Assembly (NCBI GenBank): GCA_017615275.1
Contig: JAGAAO010000078.1
Location: 1 to 64,000, forward strand
DNA from: Butyrivibrio sp.
Lineage (GTDB): Bacteria; Bacillota; Clostridia; Lachnospirales; Lachnospiraceae
DNA length: 64,000 nt
Direction of reading: 5' to 3'
Numbering within the stretch: position 1 is the stretch's first letter; every line of letters begins with the position of its first letter. Position numbers and translations under genes: made by a program. Of the stretch, positions 34,372 through 43,235 are shown one piece after another. Under the pieces are notes generated by a model. That model did no database searches and was not told the origin of the DNA. It saw only the letters and a list, made by a program, of their open reading frames with translations.

Positions 34372-35415
34372 TCACCACTCCCAATCAGGAACGACTGAAA
34401 TTGCGTGGTTATATCCGTCAGATCCGCACTCACATGTCACTTCCACTTTCTTATCCTTCAAGATAAACGGATAATTCGGGAACTGAGTGTTCGAATCAAG
34501 TCTGATCTCCATCTTTCCCTCTTTAGTTCCAAGGAAAAGAGTATTCTCATTTGTATCATCTCTAACCTTACCCTTTACGGTAAACTTAGACCTCTCATCA
34601 AGTGATACGGTTGCTGACTTTGATGTTGATTCATTTACGATCTTGGTCGTATGATTCCATGCATCATTTCCTCTGTAGAAGTATACAGAAACCTTCTGTC
34701 CGGGAATAAGCGCTCTTCCGTCCGATCCATCGGTATTTGTGTCAATGACAAATTCCATCTTGCCTGCCGAAGTTTTAAGGTGAAGAACATTTGATGTAGT
34801 GTCGTTTGATACAGTCCCCACTACTCCTGTTCCGTACTTGGAAGTATCTACGGATCCTCTGCTTACTGTCGTACTCACGTCGGATACAGAAATTGCATGC
34901 AAATATGCATCACTTCCTCTTGCACATTCAATCGTAACTTCTCTTCCCAAAAGGATGCATTTTACATTGCTGAAATCTGTTTCACTGTCAACCTTGATCT
35001 CCATCGTTCCGTCATTGGTCTTCAGGAAGATTATCTGCTCGGTTGTTCCTTTTGCGATTTTTCCTTTTACGGTTGAAGTCTTGGAAGAATCAACGTCGGC
35101 CTTTTTAGCCTTAGGATCTCCTTTTATCGAAGTAGCGTGCCAATACTCGTCACTTCCTCTGGTGCAATTAACTGTCACTTTGGTTCCGCTGAAAAGAAAC
35201 TTTGCTTCGCTCGTATCTGTTGAGCTATCGATCTTAATTTCCACGGTACCGCCGGATGTAGACAGATACAGCGTTTCAGCTGTAGTCTTGCTGTCCACCT
35301 TACCTGTAAATGTAATATCTGCTGCTTTTACAGGTGTAGGAACAACAAGCGCCCCGGCAGTTACAATAATAAGCGTCATCATAACACTTAAGACAGCCGA
35401 TATGCTTTTTTTCAT
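34372..35415 (-). CDS. Secreted protein made of four ~75-residue repeats, unknown function
   Basis: 347 aa. Signal peptide (residues 1-31, ending VPTPVKA) and then four tandem copies of one module, starting near residues 34, 112, 191 and 274. Each reads G.V...TT...L.L.T..G..E..ID..TD, then a strand with K.V.V.C.RGSD.Y.HA.SI. The copies are diverged but keep the RG(S/N)D-x-(Y/W)-x-H signature. The short beta-rich module recalls an OB-fold or a small sugar-binding barrel. I do not recognise it as a named family. No membrane anchor or wall-sorting signal. RBS AAAGGGG before ATG; likely monocistronic. Confidence 0.75.
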   Translation of the reverse strand: MKKSISAVLSVMMTLIIVTAGALVVPTPVKAADITFTGKVDSKTTAETLYLSTSGGTVEIKIDSSTDTSEAKFLFSGTKVTVNCTRGSDEYWHATSIKGDPKAKKADVDSSKTSTVKGKIAKGTTEQIIFLKTNDGTMEIKVDSETDFSNVKCILLGREVTIECARGSDAYLHAISVSDVSTTVSRGSVDTSKYGTGVVGTVSNDTTSNVLHLKTSAGKMEFVIDTNTDGSDGRALIPGQKVSVYFYRGNDAWNHTTKIVNESTSKSATVSLDERSKFTVKGKVRDDTNENTLFLGTKEGKMEIRLDSNTQFPNYPFILKDKKVEVTCECGSDGYNHAISVVPDWEW

Positions 35416-35589
35416 AGTCCTATCCCCTTTCGCAATATTTTTTCACACAAAATATTCCTATATTACAGATACATTATACATCATATTGTGTACTTGTATA
35501 TGGTTCTTTTGTGAATTATTGCAATTTTTCCGCGAAAATACGCGAATTTTGATAGGTACCATACGTAAAAAAGCCATTTTTACATCATT

Positions 35590-36378
35590 TTACCAACGTT
35601 TTATGTTCTCCTGGCCGCTGCCTCCGTCTTCACCGCCCGAAGGATCTTCGCCGCTTCCTCCGCCGCCGTTCTTCTGTTTATTCCTGCGCTCTTCTTCAGT
35701 ACTCCTTCTCTCTTCCTGTCTTTCTTTCATAGCGTCTTCTTTATTCCTCTCAAGCTCTTCCTGCTGCCTGTTCTGCTTGGAAGTATTTCCGCTGTTCTCA
35801 TTGGAATCGTTTTCTTTTGGCTCGTTATTATCCTGATTCTGATCAGGTTCATCCTGACTTTCGGGATTCTTGAGCTTTTCTATCATCTTATCGATGTCTT
35901 CTTTAAGCTGCTGAGCATCCTTATCTCTGTAGTTATCGCCCTCATCAACAGCCCATCCGTTCTCAAGAAGCGTATCCCTTGCCTGATAAAGGACAAAAAG
36001 AGCCATATCGATCTTGTCCTGACTCGAAAGATCCGTAAAATCTATTGTATTGCAAAGAGCAAGCGCCAGATTTATTCTGATCGAACATTCCTTTGCAGCC
36101 GGCGGATGCATCTTAAGCGCTTCGTTGTAATATCCCACAGCTTCAGGATAATTGAGATTCTTGTAACACATATTTCCGAGATTGTAATAAGGAACATAAC
36201 TCTCAGGGAAATTCAGAAACAAAAGCTTTTCTTCATACTTAGCGTCATATACTCCGCTGTTATAATTTTTTACAAAAGATCTGTTTACCAGTACTCTCAC
36301 CACGATTGACGCACCTGCAACGCAGATTGCAAGTGAAAATATGAGTAAAAAGATATATCTAAGAGGTGTCTTTTTCAT
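35590..36378 (-). CDS. TPR protein of a Bat-type operon (BatC-like)
   Basis: 262 aa. N-terminal transmembrane segment (about 8-28), then two or more tetratricopeptide repeats (about 55-150: VPYYNLGNMCYKNLNYPEAVGYYNEALKMHPPA) and a long disordered tail rich in Asn, Gln, Glu and Arg ending in a Gly-rich stretch. In Bat (Bacteroides aerotolerance) operons a TPR protein follows the VWA genes, as here (2-nt gap to the VWA gene). Thought to assist the VWA proteins at the membrane; exact role not known. Confidence 0.78.
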   Translation of the reverse strand: MKKTPLRYIFLLIFSLAICVAGASIVVRVLVNRSFVKNYNSGVYDAKYEEKLLFLNFPESYVPYYNLGNMCYKNLNYPEAVGYYNEALKMHPPAAKECSIRINLALALCNTIDFTDLSSQDKIDMALFVLYQARDTLLENGWAVDEGDNYRDKDAQQLKEDIDKMIEKLKNPESQDEPDQNQDNNEPKENDSNENSGNTSKQNRQQEELERNKEDAMKERQEERRSTEEERRNKQKNGGGGSGEDPSGGEDGGSGQENIKRW

Positions 36379-36380
36379 AC

Positions 36381-37343
36381 CTATAACCTCCCTCTTCTAC
36401 TAAAAATGCACAGTTCCGCGAGGAGCAAAAGAACAAGCGGAATAGCAAACCAGTAGTATATATCCTTATACTTCTCCAATCCGCTTTCCTTATCGGATAC
36501 AGTCTTGGACGCGGCTTTTATAACTGTAATAAGCTGACTTAGCCCCATATTTCCGGAATTCATATTGTAATAATCAACTTCCAGATCTTTGGCTATGCTC
36601 TTTAAGTTATCCTCATCAATATATGAGACAGCGTCTTTTCCTTCGCTCTCATCGTATACATATGTATACTTGTCCACCTTCATCTTTCCGCCTTTTTCGC
36701 TGCCGTATCCAAGCACAGCGCCGGAATCGATGTAGTCTTTGAGTTTTTCATAAGACGTCAGTTTCTGACCGTTGGTTATCTCTCCGTCACTCATAAAAAT
36801 GACGATACTCTTTCTGTTTTCTTTTCTTGAAGAAGACAGGAGCAAAGACTCAAGGTCTCTGTACGGCAAAGACATATCACTTCCGCCGGCGTAATAAACA
36901 TCCGGAGGTGCCAATGTCTCCAAAAGAGTATTTATATGCTCCATATCTTGCGTGCACGGAGATAAAACATGAGACTGATCGTCAAATGTTATAAGTGCAA
37001 AATTGCTGCCCGCAAGTTCTTCAACAATAGCCTTTGCATCTGCCAAAGCGCCTTCAATTCTGTGGTCGCCGCCTTTATAATCTACCGCCCACATACTTAC
37101 AGTGGTATCTATAACAAAGATAACATCAAGATTTCTGCTGGAAAACTCATAGGACTCATCCTTGACCATAGGACGTAAGCCTATGACGAACACCAATGTA
37201 TATATGAGTCCGATCCTAAGCATGGTAAATATTTTTTCTGTTCTTTTTACACTCGTTCTGGCAATTCCCCATGTTGTAACCGCAAGCAATACCGCAAAGA
37301 TCACAAGGAGAAGTGCTATCGATATAATTGGACTTATAATCAT
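36381..37343 (-). CDS. VWA domain membrane protein (BatA/BatB-like), second copy
   Basis: 320 aa. N-terminal TM segments (about 5-25 and 42-62), a von Willebrand A domain (about 75-280) whose MIDAS reads DTTVSMWA with FDDQSH and SDGEIT, and a C-terminal TM (about 295-315, WFAIPLVLLLLAEL). ATG 37343 overlaps the TGA of the preceding gene by 4 nt (ATGA), favouring it over the longer open frame. Paired VWA proteins of this type bind divalent metal and partner proteins and work with MoxR ATPases. Confidence 0.85.
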   Translation of the reverse strand: MIISPIISIALLLVIFAVLLAVTTWGIARTSVKRTEKIFTMLRIGLIYTLVFVIGLRPMVKDESYEFSSRNLDVIFVIDTTVSMWAVDYKGGDHRIEGALADAKAIVEELAGSNFALITFDDQSHVLSPCTQDMEHINTLLETLAPPDVYYAGGSDMSLPYRDLESLLLSSSRKENRKSIVIFMSDGEITNGQKLTSYEKLKDYIDSGAVLGYGSEKGGKMKVDKYTYVYDESEGKDAVSYIDEDNLKSIAKDLEVDYYNMNSGNMGLSQLITVIKAASKTVSDKESGLEKYKDIYYWFAIPLVLLLLAELCIFSRRGRL

Positions 37344-38449
37344 TTTTGTAACACCAATCCTGCCCCGCAGAAAACGCTGAGGCATAAAAGCAACACAATG
37401 AACGCTGCGCCCGGAACATCAACTTCTTCTCTGGAAGATACGACTTTTACCATCATAGCTTCCTGCTTCTGGATATCCTGTACAATCTCTGAAACAGGAT
37501 GCGCATTTGTTCTTACATAAAACTTTCCGCCGGTATCCTCAACCGCTCTCTTAAATTCGGACGAGCACCTTTCATAGCTGTATTCCTCAGGCATATAGAA
37601 CTTATCCTCTGAAGGGAAAATTCCGAACACTGTAACTTTATTGTTCTTACAAGCGTCGGATGCTTCAGAAAGATCCATGATCTGAGGATAATAATCATTA
37701 AGCTCATTATCCGTACACATTATTATCACACGTGTTCTGTCCGATTCTCCGATATAAGGAAATGAATACAGTGCAGAACCAAGTCCCTCACCGATAAGCG
37801 ATGAACCTCTGGTATCTGCGCGGTACAAAGTACCGACTTCATAGTAAGCAAGCTCTTCCGAAAGCTCATCAAATCTTTCGAGCTCACTTTCTGTCATATC
37901 ATAATAAGTATCAAACTTATCGTAGAATTCCTCTTGCATTTCTTTTTGAAGAGCAAAGTACTCATCAAGTTCTTTGAGCTTCTGAATAACATAGTCGTAA
38001 TCGTCGGTCAACGGAACATACGTAACTGATGAAGTATTAAAAATACTTACACCGATCCTGTCTCCTTCAAGTCCCGCTACAACACCCGTAAGATATTCCG
38101 TTATCTCGGAATTGAGCTCATAAAGAGAATAGGATACGTCAAGACAGATAATGATATCCCTTTTCTTTACTCCGTTAACGACATCCTGCGTCTTATAAGG
38201 TCTTGAGATAAGAACAACACCCGCAAGCATACTTCCTATAAGTCCTATGATCAGGACAGTCCTTAAGATCTGATATCGTTTAAAAAGTGCTCTATATAAT
38301 TGGCTCGATCTGATTCTCTGGGTATTTGCAGCGCGCAATCCGCCGGTATATTCAAAAGCATTCTTCTTTTGATATGAATGCAATATCAGACATACAACAA
38401 CTATTAAGATTGCTCCCACAGCAATGACCCATTTATACATTATGTCCAT
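37340..38449 (-). CDS. VWA domain membrane protein (BatA-like), first copy
   Basis: 369 aa. TM near the N-terminus (about 6-24), a second hydrophobic segment (about 62-80), a VWA domain with MIDAS DVSYSLYE, IFNTSSVTYVPL and MCTDNE, and a C-terminal hydrophobic segment (about 343-362). An insertion of some 50 acidic residues (FALQKEMQEEFYDKFDTYYDMTESELERF) in the VWA domain is unusual. Start ATG 38449 has TAGGAG upstream and overlaps the previous stop by 10 nt; the frame is open further but without a good RBS. Confidence 0.84.
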   Translation of the reverse strand: MDIMYKWVIAVGAILIVVVCLILHSYQKKNAFEYTGGLRAANTQRIRSSQLYRALFKRYQILRTVLIIGLIGSMLAGVVLISRPYKTQDVVNGVKKRDIIICLDVSYSLYELNSEITEYLTGVVAGLEGDRIGVSIFNTSSVTYVPLTDDYDYVIQKLKELDEYFALQKEMQEEFYDKFDTYYDMTESELERFDELSEELAYYEVGTLYRADTRGSSLIGEGLGSALYSFPYIGESDRTRVIIMCTDNELNDYYPQIMDLSEASDACKNNKVTVFGIFPSEDKFYMPEEYSYERCSSEFKRAVEDTGGKFYVRTNAHPVSEIVQDIQKQEAMMVKVVSSREEVDVPGAAFIVLLLCLSVFCGAGLVLQK

Positions 38450-38940
38450 GATCTGATCACTCCTACTGCGGTGGCGCAAGACTCAGAAAGTTCCCTTGAT
38501 ATGGCTCTTCCGTCCTCTGCAAATTCAGGGACGTAATACTCTTCCATAAGCTTATCCAAATATCTGATGCCAAGCTTTTTGACATCTCTCATAGTGGCTG
38601 TTTCTACGTTGATTCCCGTAATATCATGCACAAAGCCTCGTATCAAAAGACTGAGTGTCTGGAATCCTTCTCTCTGATTTATCTTGCCGTTCCTGTATTT
38701 CCTGTCAAGCAACTGTATCTGCGCAATATATTTTTCTTTTACTATATACTGATATCCAATGTTGCGCCTAATGGGACTGACGTTAAACTTGTTCTTCTCG
38801 ACCTTCTTCTTTCTGGGGCCGATTATCTTGGACAATGACCAAATAACCAACGCCAAAAAGGCCGCAAAGATGGCGATTCCCACTAAGAAAACCCAAGGAC
38901 TGTATTCAAATGGTGGTCTTAATGTAACCGTAGTTTCCAT
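38440..38940 (-). CDS. Membrane protein of a Bat-type operon, position of DUF4381
   Basis: 166 aa. Single TM (about 15-38, WVFLVGIAIFAAFLALVIWSLS), then a basic and helical cytoplasmic domain ending GVIRSWT. In position it replaces the DUF4381 gene found between DUF58 and VWA genes of Bat operons, and the size agrees, but sequence likeness is weak. ATG 38940 (AAAGG 8 nt upstream) is preferred over 38955; it overlaps the DUF58 gene by 35 nt, implying coupled translation. Confidence 0.65.
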   Translation of the reverse strand: METTVTLRPPFEYSPWVFLVGIAIFAAFLALVIWSLSKIIGPRKKKVEKNKFNVSPIRRNIGYQYIVKEKYIAQIQLLDRKYRNGKINQREGFQTLSLLIRGFVHDITGINVETATMRDVKKLGIRYLDKLMEEYYVPEFAEDGRAISRELSESCATAVGVIRSWT

Positions 38941-39805
38941 GTCTGTGCCTTTCAAATAAAATTATCGTCTTATCGATTATCTCATCTTTACCCGAAACCG
39001 AAATAACCGATGTCTTACTCTGTTTACTGCTACCAGCTATTGATCTGGCTATTCTTTCTCTATCCTCGATCTCCTTCTCATGCAGTTTCTTGTTGTGCGA
39101 AAGGAACCACTTCTCATAGCGCCCAAGCTCATTGTCATAGACATTGTCACCTGTAAGCATGGCATCCTCCACGCCTATAGCCATGAGGTCGTTGTTGTTC
39201 GCAACTGCTCTGAGCGTGCTCTCACTGACAGCACCGAGACCTTCCATATCAGTGATAAGAATCACTATCATTCTCTTATGAACGCAGTTAAGAACATTTT
39301 TTATGCATTGTTCAAAAGAAATCTCGTTATCGTTATCAATGTATTTTTCGTAATTATACAAAAGCCTTTCAAGATGCTCGGTTCCCGCCTTGAACATACT
39401 GATATCGGCGGTGTCCCCTTTGGGAAATGCCATGGCAAAATCAGCACCGTTCTTATCGGCCAGATATGCCACGGTTCCGAAAGTAAGAAGTGCAACTTCC
39501 TTTTTGGACTCTCCTCTTGGAGTATCTCCGGTCATCTTTTTGCCGCAGTCGCACACAAACATTACGTTGTGCCTTCTGTCGGTCATATATCTTCTGACCA
39601 GTGTCTTTCCCATTCTTGAAGAAGATTTCCAGTCGATGTCATGAACCTCATCGCCCAAGGCATACTCTTTCAGATCTTCAAATTCCATACTTCTTCCCTT
39701 GTGAATGGAATGAAAATCACCGTCGAGGATATTTGAAGTTTTTTTGTTTGTATAAAGAGCTACCGCTCTCCTTATCTTCGATAAGTATTCGTAATCTATC
39801 TTCAT
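38906..39805 (-). CDS. DUF58 domain protein
   Basis: 299 aa, cytoplasmic. Motifs HSIHKGRSMEFEDLKEYALGDEVHDIDWKSSSRMGKTLVRRYMTDR define DUF58 (a VWA-related fold); the later VIVILITDMEGLG matches its second half. DUF58 proteins follow MoxR ATPases in Bat and related operons. Lies 12 nt after moxR with only a weak RBS, so it depends on coupling. Confidence 0.92.
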   Translation of the reverse strand: MKIDYEYLSKIRRAVALYTNKKTSNILDGDFHSIHKGRSMEFEDLKEYALGDEVHDIDWKSSSRMGKTLVRRYMTDRRHNVMFVCDCGKKMTGDTPRGESKKEVALLTFGTVAYLADKNGADFAMAFPKGDTADISMFKAGTEHLERLLYNYEKYIDNDNEISFEQCIKNVLNCVHKRMIVILITDMEGLGAVSESTLRAVANNNDLMAIGVEDAMLTGDNVYDNELGRYEKWFLSHNKKLHEKEIEDRERIARSIAGSSKQSKTSVISVSGKDEIIDKTIILFERHRHGNYGYIKTTI

Positions 39806-39817
39806 ATCCGTTCTCTA

Positions 39818-40864
39818 TCAAGGAGTCTTAACTGAGTTTACGATTCCGTCAATTACCTGCTCAACGGAAATATTGTCTGCAACAGCTGAATAGTTCAGAC
39901 CAATCCTGTGTCTGAGCACCTGGTGTCTTACAAGCTTGACATCATCAGGAGTAACGTAAGTTCTTCCCTGCATGAGTGCGGCAGCTTTTGCCATCTTAAG
40001 GAACGCAATGGAAGCACGGGGGCTTACACCGATCCTTACATACTTGCCAAGCTCAAATCCCGGTATCTGATTTGCTCTTCTGCTGGCAACAACGATACTT
40101 GAAATGTACCACTTAACTGCCTCGTCGACATATACCATATCTACAATATCCTGTACCTTGTCGATATCCTTGATCTCAAGTACGGGAGGAGTCTTTTCCG
40201 ATAAAACTTCAGACTCGATTCTCTTTAAGATCTCTACTTCTTCCGCAGCTGTAGGATATGTAATTACCTCTTTTATCAGGAATCTGTCGGTCTGCGCCTC
40301 AGAAAGAGGATATGTTCCCTCCTGCTCGATAGGGTTCTGAGTTGCAATTACTATAAAGATATCTTCGGGCATGCGATATGTCTGTCCGCCGATGGTAACC
40401 TGCTTCTCCTGCATAGCTTCAAGCATGGCAGACTGTGTCTTTGCACTTGAACGGTTAACCTCGTCAAGAAGTACAAAATTCGCAAAAACAGGTCCCAGAA
40501 TAGTCTCGAACTTGTATGTCGCCTGATTATAGATTTGTGTTCCGATGATATCAGCCGGAAGAAGATCCGGTGTACACTGAATTCTCGCAAACTTTCCGTC
40601 TACGGCATCAGAAATAGCCTTAGCCGCAGTGGTCTTGGCAAGACCGGGAACAGACTCTATCAGAATATGTCCGTCCGCCAAAATAGATGCGATAAGTGAG
40701 AATTTAAGCTGCTTTTGTCCGACTACTTTTTCATCAAAGTAGTCAGACATCTTTTTTATTACTTCCTGAGAATATAAAAAATCACTCTCATTTATATTGT
40801 ACTGTGAAGGCTCATTGTTATTGCCGAGTTCTTCATTACTTAAAATTTCGGTAGTGTTGTTCAT
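39818..40864 (-). CDS. MoxR family AAA+ ATPase
   Basis: 348 aa. Walker A SVPGLAKTT, DLLPADIIGTQIY, Walker B FVLLDEVNRSSAKTQSAMLEAMQE, sensor ATQNPIEQEGTYPLSEAQTDRF and the lid domain RIGVSPRASIAFLKMAKAAALMQGR. MoxR ATPases act as chaperones for VWA-domain partners, three of whose genes follow. N-terminal 35 residues are an Asn/Glu-rich extension. Its RBS (GGGGGAG) fills the 17-nt gap after metF, so it has no room for its own promoter. Confidence 0.95.
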   Translation of the reverse strand: MNNTTEILSNEELGNNNEPSQYNINESDFLYSQEVIKKMSDYFDEKVVGQKQLKFSLIASILADGHILIESVPGLAKTTAAKAISDAVDGKFARIQCTPDLLPADIIGTQIYNQATYKFETILGPVFANFVLLDEVNRSSAKTQSAMLEAMQEKQVTIGGQTYRMPEDIFIVIATQNPIEQEGTYPLSEAQTDRFLIKEVITYPTAAEEVEILKRIESEVLSEKTPPVLEIKDIDKVQDIVDMVYVDEAVKWYISSIVVASRRANQIPGFELGKYVRIGVSPRASIAFLKMAKAAALMQGRTYVTPDDVKLVRHQVLRHRIGLNYSAVADNISVEQVIDGIVNSVKTP

Positions 40865-40881
40865 TACTACTCCCCCTTTTA

Positions 40882-41745
40882 TTATCTAATAATTGTTGAA
40901 AGGTTACGCATAATACCCTCTGCTATGTCAGGTTTGTTCATGGAATAAACATGTATGTGGCTCACCCCGTTAGAAATGAGATCGATTATCTGATCGCAGG
41001 CATATATTATGCCCGCCTCTTTCATCTTCTGCGGATCGTCCGCAAAGCGGTCAACCATTATCTTCATCTTCTGAGGTATGGTCGATCCCGAAAGAGAAAC
41101 ACTTCTAGCCACTTGTTTAGCATTGGTTATCGGCATGATTCCCGGAAGAACCGGAACCTCGATACCCTTTTCCCTGATCCTGTACAAGAACTGATACAAT
41201 GTTGAATTGTCAAAAAACATCTGCGTTGTGAGGAAATCACAACCGGCATCTACTTTTTCTTTTAGATGAACTATGTCCTCCGACTGTCTCGCACACTCTA
41301 TATGTCCTTCGGGATAACAAGCTCCTCCGATACATATATTCTCATCAAGCGCTTTAATATCGCTTATGAGCTGTGTCGCATGGTCGTAGTCATAGCATAC
41401 GCGTCCTTCTTTCGGTATGTCCCCCCTAAGTGCCATGATGTTCTCGATTCCCTTTTCTTTGTATACGGAAATCATGGACTTGACATCCTCTTTGGTAGAA
41501 GAAACGCACGTAAGATGTGCAAGCACGTTAACGCCGTACTTATTCTGGAGATCGGCTGAAATATTGGCGGTATTCTTACTGGTTCCGCCACCCGCTCCGT
41601 AAGTAACACTCATGAAATCGGGCTTAAGTGCCGCAATCTCTGCAGCCGCCTGTTCAACGGCTGCATACTTATCGTCAGTCTTTGGTGGAAAAACTTCAAA
41701 CGATAAGGTAACATCTTTCTCGTTCAATATGTCTATTATTCTCAT
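40882..41745 (-). CDS. metF: Methylenetetrahydrofolate reductase [NAD(P)H]
   Basis: 287 aa, the size of bacterial MetF. An FAD TIM-barrel enzyme reducing 5,10-methylene-THF to 5-methyl-THF for methionine synthesis. Motifs: SFEVFPPKTDDK (N-terminus), PDFMSVTYGAGGG, HLTCVSSTKEDV, MALRGDIPKEGR, VGGACYPEGHIE, FLTTQMFFDNS, PGIMPITN. RBS CGGAGAA before ATG. Lies 17 nt from purB and 17 nt from moxR. Confidence 0.96.
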   Translation of the reverse strand: MRIIDILNEKDVTLSFEVFPPKTDDKYAAVEQAAAEIAALKPDFMSVTYGAGGGTSKNTANISADLQNKYGVNVLAHLTCVSSTKEDVKSMISVYKEKGIENIMALRGDIPKEGRVCYDYDHATQLISDIKALDENICIGGACYPEGHIECARQSEDIVHLKEKVDAGCDFLTTQMFFDNSTLYQFLYRIREKGIEVPVLPGIMPITNAKQVARSVSLSGSTIPQKMKIMVDRFADDPQKMKEAGIIYACDQIIDLISNGVSHIHVYSMNKPDIAEGIMRNLSTIIR

Positions 41746-41762
41746 ATTTTCTCCGGTAGCTC

Positions 41763-43196
41763 TTATACGTTGATCTCAGCTGTAAGGCCAAGGTCATCTT
41801 TATTTGCGTCCAAAATAGGTTTAACAACTTCAGCGAGGAACTTATCCACCTGATGAGCACTGCATCCGACATATTTGTTCGGATCCATTGATGCCTTGAG
41901 TTCCTCAAGAGTAAGCGGAAATGCCGGATCTTCTGCAATAAGTTCAAGAAGATTATTATCTTTACCCTCTACCTTAACTGTCTTTCCTGCTTCCATAGAG
42001 AGCTCACGGATCTTCTCGTGAAGTTCCTGTCTGTCTCCACCTGCTTTAACAGCATCCATCATGATATTCTCTGTAGCCATGAAGGGCAGCTCTGCCATAA
42101 GATGCTTTTCAATAACCTTAGGATAAACAACCAATCCGTCTACTACATTAATACACAAGTCTAGTATACCATCTGTTGCAAGAAAACCTTCGGGAATTGA
42201 AATTCTTTTATTTGCAGAATCGTCAAGAGTTCTCTCAAACCACTGTGAAACCTCAGTAATAGCGGGATTGAGTGTATCTATGAGGACGTATCTGGCAAGT
42301 GAACAAATTCTTTCACTTCTCATAGGATTTCTCTTATATGCCATTGCGGATGAACCGATCTGGCTCTTCTCAAATGGCTCTTCAACTTCCTTGAGGTGCT
42401 GAAGAAGTCTGATATCCTGAGCCATCTTGGTTGCTGATGAAGCAATTCCCGCAAGTACGTTTATAACTTTCATATCGATCTTACGGCTGTATGTCTGTCC
42501 CGAAACGGGCATGCATCCCTTAAATCCAAGTTTCTCAGCAAGCATTGGATCGAGCTTATCAACTTTAGTAAAGTCTCCGTCAAAGAGTTCAAGGAAAGAT
42601 GCCTGTGTTCCTGTTGTTCCCTTTGAACCAAGAAGCTTCATGTTGTCGAGAACATAGTCAAGATCCTCAAGATCGATAGTGAAATCCTGAAGCCAGAGTG
42701 TTGCTCTCTTACCTACTGTTGTAGGCTGTGCAGGCTGGAAATGAGTAAATCCCAAAGTAGGCTGAGCCTTGTATGTTTCAGCAAACTTTGAAAGCTCTGC
42801 GATCACATTTACAAGCTTCTTTCTTACAAGCTTAAGACCTTCAGTCATGATGATGATGTCTGTGTTATCTCCTACATAGCAGCTTGTTGCGCCCAGATGG
42901 ATGATTCCTTTTGCCTGAGGGCACTGCTGTCCGTATGCATATACATGGCTCATTACATCGTGACGAACTTCCTTCTCTCTTGCCTTTGCCACATCATAGT
43001 TGATGTCGTCCTTGTGAGCTTTGAGCTCATCTATCTGTTCCTGTGTGATATTAAGTCCGAGCTCTTTTTCAATTTCAGCAAGGGCAATCCACAGCTTTCT
43101 CCATGTCTTGAACTTCATATCCTGTGAAAAGATATATTGCATTTCCTTACTTGCATAACGCTCCGATAAAGGGCTTGTATAACGATCTGTACTCAT
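41763..43196 (-). CDS. purB: Adenylosuccinate lyase
   Basis: 477 aa. Catalyses two steps of purine synthesis (SAICAR to AICAR, adenylosuccinate to AMP). Signature loop QIGSSAMAYKRNPMRSERI (about 290-308) with the catalytic Ser, TSCYVGDNTD, and LGFTHFQPAQPTTVGKR. It is of the longer form close to the eukaryotic type. RBS AGGAGG before ATG. 39 nt after purF, one unit. Confidence 0.96.
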   Translation of the reverse strand: MSTDRYTSPLSERYASKEMQYIFSQDMKFKTWRKLWIALAEIEKELGLNITQEQIDELKAHKDDINYDVAKAREKEVRHDVMSHVYAYGQQCPQAKGIIHLGATSCYVGDNTDIIIMTEGLKLVRKKLVNVIAELSKFAETYKAQPTLGFTHFQPAQPTTVGKRATLWLQDFTIDLEDLDYVLDNMKLLGSKGTTGTQASFLELFDGDFTKVDKLDPMLAEKLGFKGCMPVSGQTYSRKIDMKVINVLAGIASSATKMAQDIRLLQHLKEVEEPFEKSQIGSSAMAYKRNPMRSERICSLARYVLIDTLNPAITEVSQWFERTLDDSANKRISIPEGFLATDGILDLCINVVDGLVVYPKVIEKHLMAELPFMATENIMMDAVKAGGDRQELHEKIRELSMEAGKTVKVEGKDNNLLELIAEDPAFPLTLEELKASMDPNKYVGCSAHQVDKFLAEVVKPILDANKDDLGLTAEINV

Positions 43197-43235
43197 TTTT
43201 TCCTCCTAAATATATGCGATGATTTAAGTAATAGC

